Assembly (NCBI GenBank): GCA_000719025.1
Contig: JODP01000016.1
Location: 1 to 64,000 of the forward strand
DNA: 64,000 nt
Source of the DNA: Kineosporia aurantiaca JCM 3230
GTDB lineage: Bacteria > Actinomycetota > Actinomycetes > Actinomycetales > Kineosporiaceae
Direction: 5' to 3'
Positions 8,663 through 15,009 of this stretch are shown here, one piece after another (within the stretch, counting starts at the first letter, position 1; the number at the start of each line of letters is the position of its first letter). The position numbers and the translations under genes were made by a program. The notes under the pieces are model-generated. The model was given only the letters and a program-made list of their open reading frames with translations, did not search any database and was not told the DNA's origin.

Positions 8663-8692
8663 TCAGGGGCTCCTCCGCTTCACGAGCACAGG

Positions 8693-8727
8693 CGGCGGCC
8701 GGTCGGGTGAATCCCGGCCGGCCGCCG
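8693..8727 (+). terminator. leuB terminator
   Basis: A 15-bp stem: CGGCGGCCGGTCGGG, loop TGAAT, then CCCGGCCGGCCGCCG, with one G-T wobble. TCGTCAGTTTT follows. Confidence 0.75.
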
Positions 8728-8919
8728 TCGTCAGTTTTGCCCGCCTGGATCCGGACCGTTCAACCGGACCAGGCCTCGCGCGCCGATTGCCGGGGAACCG
8801 CCGGCGGCCACCGCCGTCCGCCGCGGGCCACCCGATACCGGCAATCCCCGCTGCTACCGTCGTCACTAGTTTTCTTACCGGTTCCGCCCATCCGGACCCG
8901 GTTACGAGGGAGTATCGCG

Positions 8920-10080
8920 ATGAACGCCAAGATTCTCGGCACCACCGAAACGTTCGACACCAGTGACGTCGTCGACCCCGAGGCCGCTCCCGACACCGAG
9001 CCGCTGAGCTTCAGCCGCACGCTGAACCCCACGCCGGCCAGCACCGAGCGCCGGGCCCAGATCCACGCCCAGCCCGGTTTCGGGAAGTTCTTCACCGACC
9101 ACATGGTGTCGATCGACTGGGACGCGGCGACCGGCTGGCACGACGCCGGCCTGATCCCGTACGGCCCGATCCAGCTCGACCCGGCGGCCGCCGTGCTGCA
9201 CTACGCGCAGGAGATCTTCGAGGGTCTCAAGGCCTACCGGCACCCGGACGGCTCGATCTGGGCCTTCCGCCCGGAGGCGAACGCGGCCCGGCTGGCCCGG
9301 TCGGCCCGGCGGCTGGCGCTGCCCGAGCTGTCCGAGGAGGACTTCCTGGCCTCGGTCAAGCTGCTGGTCAGCACCGACCACGAGTGGGTGCCCAGCAGCG
9401 ACAGCGGCGAAAGCAGCCTCTACCTGCGGCCGTTCATGTACGCGTCGGAGTCGTTCCTCGGCGTGCGGCCGAGCAAGCAGGTCCGTTACCTGCTGATCGC
9501 CTCGCCGGTCGGCCCGTACTTCGCCAGCGGGGTCAAGCCGGTCTCGATCTGGCTCTCCTCCAGCTACACCCGGGCGGCGCCCGGCGGTACCGGCGCGGCC
9601 AAGTGCGGGGGTAACTACGCCGCCGGTCTCGCCGCCCAGCTCGAGGCCGAGGCGCACGGCTGCGAGCAGGTCTGCTTCCTCGACGCGGCCGAGCACAAGT
9701 GGGTCGAGGAACTCGGCGGGATGAACATCTACTTCGTCCGGAAGGACGGGACGCTGGTGACCCCGACCGTCTCCGGCACCATCCTCGAGGGCATCACCCG
9801 TTCCTCGATCCTCACCCTGGCCGGGGAACTCGGCCTGAAGGTGGAGGAGCGGCCGATCAGCATCGACGAGTGGCGCGCGGGCGTCGCTTCCGGCGACATC
9901 ACCGAGGCGTTCGCCTGCGGTACGGCGGCCGTGATCACCCCGCTCGGCCGGCTGGTCTGGGAGGGCGGCGAGCTGGAGATCCCGACCGGCGAGGTGGCGA
10001 TGAAGATCCGCGGGTCGCTGCTCGACGTCCAGTACGGCCGGACCGAGGACACGCACGGCTGGATGCAGCGGCTGGTCTGA
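8920..10080 (+). CDS. ilvE: Branched-chain amino-acid aminotransferase
   Basis: This 386-residue PLP enzyme carries out the last step of leucine, isoleucine and valine synthesis using glutamate as amino donor. It is a fold-type IV transaminase. The PLP-binding Lys is at about residue 228 in TGAAKCGGNYA, and LEGITRSSI and ACGTAAVITP mark the cofactor phosphate-binding loops. The N-terminal SMVSIDWDAATGWHDA-type region fits bacterial IlvE of about 365 residues with a short extension. ATG 8920 follows CGAGGGA at 8905-8911. Between leuB and this gene lie about 190 nt without another gene. A perfect hairpin terminator follows. Confidence 0.96.
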   Translation: MNAKILGTTETFDTSDVVDPEAAPDTEPLSFSRTLNPTPASTERRAQIHAQPGFGKFFTDHMVSIDWDAATGWHDAGLIPYGPIQLDPAAAVLHYAQEIFEGLKAYRHPDGSIWAFRPEANAARLARSARRLALPELSEEDFLASVKLLVSTDHEWVPSSDSGESSLYLRPFMYASESFLGVRPSKQVRYLLIASPVGPYFASGVKPVSIWLSSSYTRAAPGGTGAAKCGGNYAAGLAAQLEAEAHGCEQVCFLDAAEHKWVEELGGMNIYFVRKDGTLVTPTVSGTILEGITRSSILTLAGELGLKVEERPISIDEWRAGVASGDITEAFACGTAAVITPLGRLVWEGGELEIPTGEVAMKIRGSLLDVQYGRTEDTHGWMQRLV

Positions 10081-10110
10081 GTTTTTCGTCCGACAACTGC
10101 ACCACTGATC

Positions 10111-10155
10111 AATGGACGCTTACGGCCGAGGGGGCCGTAAGCGTCCATTATTTTT
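10111..10155. terminator. Bidirectional terminator between ilvE and cimA
   Basis: A perfect 17-bp stem: AATGGACGCTTACGGCC (10111-10127), 5-nt loop, GGCCGTAAGCGTCCATT (10133-10149), then ATTTTT. It lies between convergent genes and can end both transcripts. Confidence 0.9.
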
Positions 10156-10165
10156 GGTGGTTACC

Positions 10166-11764
10166 TCAGAGACGAGGTGTGACACCCATGCTCTGAAGCC
10201 CGAACACGACGCTCTCCAGCAGGGCGTGCCAGCTCGCCTCGACCATGTTCGGCCCGACCCCCACGGTCTGCCACACCGTGCCGGCCCCGGTGCTTTCCAC
10301 GAGCACCCGGGTGACCGCGTCGGTGGCCGATTCCCCGTCCAGGATGCGGACCTTGAAGTCGGTCAGCTTCATCCGGTCGAGCTCCGGGTAGACCGGCAGC
10401 AGGGCCTGACGGAGCACGTGGTCGAGCGCGCTGACCGGACCGTTCCCTTCCGCCGTGGCCACCGTGCGGTTACCCCCGGCGGTCAGCTTCACGGTTGCCT
10501 CACAGACCGCCTCCGCGGACCCGTCCCGGTACTCGGTGATGACCCGCCAGCTCTCCACCTCGCAGAAGGCCGGGCGGGCGCCGTGAACCTCTTCGTGGAG
10601 CAACAGGGAGAAGGACGCGTCCGCGGCCTCGAACGTGTATCCGCGCGCCTCCAGCTGCTTCACCCGGTCGGTGATCCGGCCCAGCAGCTCCCGATCGCTG
10701 GACAGGTCGAAACCCAGCTCCCGGCCCTTCAACTCGATCGAGGCCCGGCCCGCCATGTCGGAAACCAGCATCCGCATGTCGTTGCCGACCGCGCCCGGAT
10801 CGATGTGCTGGTACAGGTCCGGGTCGACCTTGATCGCGCTGGCGTGCAGCCCGGCCTTGTGGGCGAACGCCGAGGCGCCGACGTAGGGCTGACGGTTGTA
10901 CGGCGTCACGTTGGCGATCTCGTTGACCGCGTGGGCGATCCGGGTGGCCTCGCGGATCCGGCCCTCGGGCAGCACGGTGCGGCCGAGTTTCAGCTCCAGG
11001 TCGGCGAGAATGGTGACCAGATCGGCGTTCCCGGTGCGCTCTCCGTAACCGTTCAGCGTGCCCTGCACCTGGATCACCCCGGCGTCGACCGCGGCGAGCG
11101 AGTTGGCGACCGCGCAGCCGGTGTCGTTGTGACAGTGAATTCCCAGGTCCGCACCGGATTCCGTGCGCACGTCGTGAACCACGTCGGCGATCTGGTTGGG
11201 CAGCATGCCGCCGTTGGTGTCACACAGCACGATCGCCTCCGCCCCCGCCTCGGCCGCGGCCCGCACCACCTCGAGCGCGTAACCCCGGTCGAACCGGTAC
11301 CCGTCGAAGAAGTGCTCCGCGTCGAGGAACACCCGGCGGCCCTGATCGCGCAAATGCTCCACGGTCTCGGTGATCATCGCCAGGTTCTCCTCGGCGGTGG
11401 TGCGCAGAGCCCGCTCCACGTGCCGGATGTCGCTCTTGGCGACCAGCGTCACGGCCGGGGCGAGCGAGTCGATCAGCGCCTGCACCTGCGGGTCCTGGTG
11501 CACGGCGAGACCGGCCTTACGGGTTGCGCCGAAGGCGGTGAGCACGGCCTGCTTCAGGTTCAGCTCGGCGGCGGCGCGGCGGAAGAACTCGGTGTCCTTC
11601 GGAATGGCGCCCGGCCAGCCACCCTCGATGAAGCCGACCCCCAGCTCGTCCAGGTGGCCCGCAATCGCCAGCTTGTCCTGGACGGACAGGCTCAGGCCCT
11701 CCTGCTGGGCGCCGTCGCGCAGGGTGGTGTCGTACACCTGGAAGGTGCTTTGGAGGCTCTCCAT
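10166..11764 (-). CDS. cimA: (R)-citramalate synthase
   Basis: A 532-residue enzyme of the LeuA/HMG-CoA lyase-like family that condenses acetyl-CoA with pyruvate, giving a threonine-independent route to 2-oxobutyrate for isoleucine. The catalytic barrel begins YDTTLRDGAQQEG at residue 10. IEGGWPGAIPKDTEFF near residue 45 is the signature that separates CimA from 2-isopropylmalate synthase. The metal-binding HCHNDTG lies near 205. The C-terminal LeuA-type dimer domain, the expected site of isoleucine feedback, is present. The start is ATG 11764. The gene is preceded by a leader peptide and a terminator hairpin, so transcription is probably attenuated in response to isoleucine/valine. Clustering with ilvE and leuB fits this role. 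Confidence 0.94.
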   Translation of the reverse strand: MESLQSTFQVYDTTLRDGAQQEGLSLSVQDKLAIAGHLDELGVGFIEGGWPGAIPKDTEFFRRAAAELNLKQAVLTAFGATRKAGLAVHQDPQVQALIDSLAPAVTLVAKSDIRHVERALRTTAEENLAMITETVEHLRDQGRRVFLDAEHFFDGYRFDRGYALEVVRAAAEAGAEAIVLCDTNGGMLPNQIADVVHDVRTESGADLGIHCHNDTGCAVANSLAAVDAGVIQVQGTLNGYGERTGNADLVTILADLELKLGRTVLPEGRIREATRIAHAVNEIANVTPYNRQPYVGASAFAHKAGLHASAIKVDPDLYQHIDPGAVGNDMRMLVSDMAGRASIELKGRELGFDLSSDRELLGRITDRVKQLEARGYTFEAADASFSLLLHEEVHGARPAFCEVESWRVITEYRDGSAEAVCEATVKLTAGGNRTVATAEGNGPVSALDHVLRQALLPVYPELDRMKLTDFKVRILDGESATDAVTRVLVESTGAGTVWQTVGVGPNMVEASWHALLESVVFGLQSMGVTPRL

Positions 11765-11802
11765 CGTCGCTCGCCTTAGATCGGTGGGGTGTTCGGAGCA
11801 TG

Positions 11803-11834
11803 AAAAAAGACCCTCCGCATAGGTGCGGAAGGTC
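11803..11834 (-). terminator. cimA attenuator terminator
   Basis: Read on the minus strand, GACCTTCCGCA pairs with TGCGGAGGGTC around a CCTA loop, with one wobble, and is followed by six T. It ends 38 nt before the cimA start and begins 20 nt after the leader peptide stop. Confidence 0.8.
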
Positions 11835-11854
11835 TGCGCGTCGACGGTGCCCGT

Positions 11855-11908
11855 TTAGCTGGGGGCGGTGCCGACGCGCCTGCGAATAATGACGCCGTTG
11901 GTGTTCAT
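11855..11908 (-). CDS. cimA leader peptide (Val-Ile-Ile)
   Basis: A 17-residue peptide MNTNGVIIRRRVGTAPS. Its codons include GTC ATT ATT; the two ATT Ile codons are rare in this G/C-rich coding style and look like a stalling site. The peptide ends 20 nt before an intrinsic terminator and about 90 nt before cimA. A segment inside the peptide reading (GCGCGTCG) can pair with CGACGCGC just upstream of the terminator, giving a pause or protector hairpin. A CAGAAT -10 box at 11919-11924 would start the RNA only a few bases before the ATG. The layout is that of a classical attenuator. I do not recall one described for cimA. Confidence 0.7.
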   Translation of the reverse strand: MNTNGVIIRRRVGTAPS

Positions 11909-11948
11909 GCTTCCGCTGATTCTGCCACACCCCCACCCCCCTCTTCCG

Positions 11949-12061
11949 TGATCATGGACTTTTACCCCCGTGATCATGGAGTTTCTCCCCATCCGGGGCG
12001 GCGGGACGTATCCCACCTCGGGACGAAACTCCATGATCACGGGGGAGGAACTCCATGATCA
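11949..12061. repeat. Inverted pair of TGATCATG repeat doublets
   Basis: TGATCATG cores lie at 11949 and 11971, and reverse-oriented cores at 12032 and 12054; both pairs are spaced 22 nt. The inner units form a perfect 21-bp inverted repeat, 11965-11985 against 12025-12045, around a GC-rich 39-nt centre. It is the same element family as at 91-242. It lies directly upstream of the cimA leader promoter and downstream of the secreted-protein gene, so it could also act as a terminator-like hairpin. Confidence 0.75.
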
Positions 12062-12069
12062 CGAACGGT

Positions 12070-13131
12070 TTAGTGGGGCGCCTTCGTGCTCAGCGGGACG
12101 ATCTGGAAGCTCGCGGTCTCCGGGTTGGCCACTCCGAAGCGGGCGTTCACCGCCCACAGGGTGTGGTTGACGTAGGTCGCGGTGGAGGGCACGTCGAGCT
12201 GCGGAGAGGTCAGGCTCTTGCGCCAGGTCGCGCGCCAGCCCTTCTTGGCGGTGTGGTGCAGCTTCAGCTGCTCTACCGAGTTCTGCGCATTCTTGTTACC
12301 CCGGACCACGAACAGCGTGTGGCCCTTGCGCTCCAGCCCATCGCCGCCGGTGATCCCCGGACCGCGCCGGATCGGCAGCGTCGCCGCGACGCCGGTGTGC
12401 ACGTTTACCCGGTACAGGCCGCCGGCCGTGCTGTTGTTCAGCAGAAGCGAGCCGTCCCAGAGCGTCTCGATGCCGTTCGCCCCGTTGCCGCTACCGGTGA
12501 CCGGCCAGCTTCCGGTCAGCGGGAAGTAGTTGATCTGGCCGGTCCGGGCGCCGGTGGCGTCGCGCAGGGCGATCCGGGTGAGCCGGTCCACCCGGGAATC
12601 GGTGACCCAGACCGCGTTCGGCTCGACCGTGAGGTCGTTCAGGAACACCGCGCCGGGAATCTCCATCCGGTACTTCACCGCGCCGGTGCTGCTGTCCACA
12701 GCGAGCACGATGCCGGTGCTGCCGTCCTGACCGGTGGCCCAGAGCAGGCCGGAGCGCGGGTCCCACTCCATGCCGCGCAGCGCTCGGCCGGTGATGCCCG
12801 GGGTGAGCAGGTGGCCGGCGCCGGTCTTCAGGCTGCCGGTCCAGATCCGGCCGTCCACCATCGATCCGGCGAAGAAGGTGCGCTTCGGGCCGGAGGCCAC
12901 GCCCTCAGGGCGGAAGCCGGTGGGCAGGCTGACCGGCTGGAGGGTCTTGCCGGACGACGCCTTGATGGTCGTAGTCGCAGTTGAGCCCGCCGAGGAGACC
13001 GTCGGGGTCGCGGCGGTGGACTCCTCGGCGAGGAACGGGGAAGCGAGCAGGCCTGTGACGACACAGCCGATCGTGGCCACGCCGGCGGCGGTGCGGACGC
13101 GCGTGCGATACGTGAACCTTCTCGTATTCAT
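12070..13131 (-). CDS. Secreted SMP-30/NHL-like beta-propeller protein
   Basis: A 353-residue protein with an N-terminal signal peptide: Arg-rich start, then a hydrophobic stretch around AAGVATIGCVVTGLLAS, and an Ala/Thr/Ser-rich mature start. The body holds repeated beta-propeller blades such as LPTGFRPEGVASGP, ALRGMEWDPRSGLLWATG, FLNDLTVEPNAVWVTDS and GGDGLERKGHTLFVVRG. The order and FLNDL-VWVTDS motif resemble the SMP-30/gluconolactonase group, so a hydrolase or binding role outside the cell is possible. The substrate is unknown. ATG 13131 is chosen because it begins the signal peptide; earlier in-frame codons would add an unlikely extension. It appears monocistronic. Confidence 0.75.
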   Translation of the reverse strand: MNTRRFTYRTRVRTAAGVATIGCVVTGLLASPFLAEESTAATPTVSSAGSTATTTIKASSGKTLQPVSLPTGFRPEGVASGPKRTFFAGSMVDGRIWTGSLKTGAGHLLTPGITGRALRGMEWDPRSGLLWATGQDGSTGIVLAVDSSTGAVKYRMEIPGAVFLNDLTVEPNAVWVTDSRVDRLTRIALRDATGARTGQINYFPLTGSWPVTGSGNGANGIETLWDGSLLLNNSTAGGLYRVNVHTGVAATLPIRRGPGITGGDGLERKGHTLFVVRGNKNAQNSVEQLKLHHTAKKGWRATWRKSLTSPQLDVPSTATYVNHTLWAVNARFGVANPETASFQIVPLSTKAPH

Positions 13132-13220
13132 GGCAACCAGCCTCAGCGATCCCGCCGGTGGGCGCAGCCGAAGACACACCCGACCTTCGGCCTACCCGCG
13201 GGTCGGCCGGTCCGCGAACG

Positions 13221-14120
13221 TTACGCCAGAACGGGGGACTTGCCCGAAACTTCTTCCCCGGCAGCATTCATCAGCATCTCCAGCACCACGATCAACCGGT
13301 TCCGAAGGCCGGCCGACCGCTCGGCGAAAGCTCGCTGCCGGGTCACGTACTCCGCCTTTCCTTCCGGGGTCTCGATCGCCACCGGGGCCCGGCCGTAGGA
13401 GGAGAAGTCGTAGGGCGAGGCCTGCATGTCCAGCTGACGGATGTCGCGGGCCAGCTCGAAGCAGTCCAGCGCCAGGTCGCCGGGCACCGCCGGGCCGAGC
13501 TTGGAGGCCCACTTGTGACTGTCCATCGAGGCGTGCAGGCAGCCCGGCTGGTCCAGCTCGACCTGGCTCTCGCGGGTGGGCTGCAGGCGATTGCGCTCGA
13601 CCGCCGAGGGGGTGAAGAAGCGGAACGCGTCGAAGTGGCTGCAACGGATGGGATGGGCCTCGACCACCGCGTCGGTGCCGGCCTGACCCAGTCGCAGGGG
13701 GAGTGGGTGCCGGTGTTCGTCCTGCCGGTAGACCATTGCCCACTCGTGCAGGCCGAAGCAGCCGGTGAACGCCGGGCGGGAGGCGATGGCGGTGAGCAGG
13801 CGGTGGATGAAGCGCACCGAGTCGCCCCGCTCCTGCATGAACTTCGCGGCGTCGAATCCGACCGTGCCTTCGGAGGTGCTGTACCAGCGCCATTTCGGGT
13901 GCGGGGCGTCGGGAGTCAGCTGCAGACGGACGCCGACACCCGGGTGCCAGCGGCGCAGGACGGACGGGCGGGTGTTGTAGTACTCGAAGAGGAAATCGTC
14001 GATCGCGTGCTTCTCACCGGTCGCCTTCCGCGCGCGATGGGCCGCGGTGAACGCGTCGGCCCGTTCCTCATGGGCGCGCGCCAACCGTGTCCACTGCTCT
14101 GCCGACCAGACCTCACCCAC
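13221..14120 (-). CDS. Conserved actinobacterial protein, often labelled 3-methyladenine DNA glycosylase
   Basis: A 299-residue soluble protein. The segment HAIDDFLFEYYNTRPSVLRR near residue 40, the stretch FGLHEWAMVYR, and the end with RQLDMQASPYDF match a protein family common in Actinobacteria. As I recall, its database name is 3-methyladenine DNA glycosylase. I see no helix-hairpin-helix or AlkA-type motif, so the activity should be treated as unproven. The start is GTG 14120: the -10 box GATACT at 14127-14132 ends 6 nt upstream. It is transcribed away from the FAH-family gene, with the two predicted mRNA starts only 44 bp apart. Confidence 0.7.
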   Translation of the reverse strand: MGEVWSAEQWTRLARAHEERADAFTAAHRARKATGEKHAIDDFLFEYYNTRPSVLRRWHPGVGVRLQLTPDAPHPKWRWYSTSEGTVGFDAAKFMQERGDSVRFIHRLLTAIASRPAFTGCFGLHEWAMVYRQDEHRHPLPLRLGQAGTDAVVEAHPIRCSHFDAFRFFTPSAVERNRLQPTRESQVELDQPGCLHASMDSHKWASKLGPAVPGDLALDCFELARDIRQLDMQASPYDFSSYGRAPVAIETPEGKAEYVTRQRAFAERSAGLRNRLIVVLEMLMNAAGEEVSGKSPVLA

Positions 14121-14126
14121 AGCTCC

Positions 14127-14132
14127 AGTATC
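14127..14132 (-). promoter_or_regulatory. -10 box of the leaderless minus-strand gene
   Basis: GATACT on the minus strand, 6 nt before GTG 14120. Confidence 0.5.
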
Positions 14133-14150
14133 TCTCCACCGGTGATGGCA

Positions 14151-14156
14151 TAAGGT
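14151..14156 (+). promoter_or_regulatory. -10 box of the leaderless FAH-family gene
   Basis: TAAGGT, 7 nt before GTG 14164. Confidence 0.5.
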
Positions 14157-14163
14157 GCGGACC

Positions 14164-14958
14164 GTGCTCATCGCGAGATTCACCACCGGCGAAGACCCTC
14201 GGTACGCGGTCGTGGAGGGCGAGCAGGGGAACGGTTTCCTGCACGTCATCAGTGGCGACCCGCTTTACCAGACGGTCCAGATGACCGGCGAGAAGGTCAG
14301 GTTCGACGACGCGGTCCGGCTGCTGGCGCCGGTCATCCCGCGCAGCAAGGTGGTCGCGGTCGGGAAGAACTACGCCGACCACGTGGCCGAGATGGCCACG
14401 ACCCCGGGCGAGGCCCCGCCGGCCGAGCCGCTGCTCTTCTTCAAGCCGAACACCTCGGTGATCGGCCCGGGCGACCCGATCGTGCTGCCCCGTCAGTCGT
14501 CGAACGTGCATTTCGAGGGCGAGCTGGCGATCGTGATCGGCAAGCTCTGCAAGGACGTTCCCGCCGAGCGGGTGAACGAGGTCGTGCTCGGCTACACGAT
14601 CGCGAACGACGTGACCGCGCGGGATCTGCAGAAGTCCGACGGGCAATGGGCGCGGGCCAAAGGTTTCGACACCTTCTGCCCGCTCGGCCCCTACCTGGTG
14701 CTGGACACGGACGCCGGCGACATCCGGCTGACCACCCGGGTGAACGGCGAGACCAAGCAGGACGGCCGCACCTCGCAGCTGATCCACAAGATTCCGGAGA
14801 TCGTCGCCTACGTCTCGGCGGCCTTCACCCTGCTGCCCGGCGACGTGATCCTGACCGGCACGCCGGCCGGGGTCGGGCCGCTGGTGGCGGGGGACCGGGT
14901 CGAGGTGGAGATCGAGGGCATGGGCGTGCTGAGCAACCCGGTCGTCTCCCGCGACTGA
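14164..14958 (+). CDS. Fumarylacetoacetate hydrolase family protein
   Basis: A 264-residue enzyme of the FAH fold, which hydrolyses or decarboxylates C-C bonds of diketo acids or acts as acylpyruvase. The metal site is visible in SNVHFEGELAIVIG (two Glu) and in the Asp of ANDVTARDLQ. GKNYADHVAEM near residue 62 is the family's conserved start of the catalytic domain. The first residues MLIARFTTGEDPRY match the usual N-terminus of this family, which supports GTG 14164 rather than GTG 14155. In many actinomycetes this gene lies near gltX; no gltX is present here. Its substrate is not predictable. Confidence 0.88.
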   Translation: MLIARFTTGEDPRYAVVEGEQGNGFLHVISGDPLYQTVQMTGEKVRFDDAVRLLAPVIPRSKVVAVGKNYADHVAEMATTPGEAPPAEPLLFFKPNTSVIGPGDPIVLPRQSSNVHFEGELAIVIGKLCKDVPAERVNEVVLGYTIANDVTARDLQKSDGQWARAKGFDTFCPLGPYLVLDTDAGDIRLTTRVNGETKQDGRTSQLIHKIPEIVAYVSAAFTLLPGDVILTGTPAGVGPLVAGDRVEVEIEGMGVLSNPVVSRD

Positions 14959-14966
14959 ACCGTTTC

Positions 14967-15000
14967 GAAGAAGGGACGTCCGTAAGGGCGTCCCTTCTTC
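14967..15000. terminator. Bidirectional terminator
   Basis: A perfect 12-bp stem, GAAGAAGGGACG with CGTCCCTTCTTC, lies between the convergent FAH and GGDEF/EAL genes. The arms end in GAA/TTC runs, usable from either strand. Confidence 0.75.
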
Positions 15001-15009
15001 ATCGGGCGT

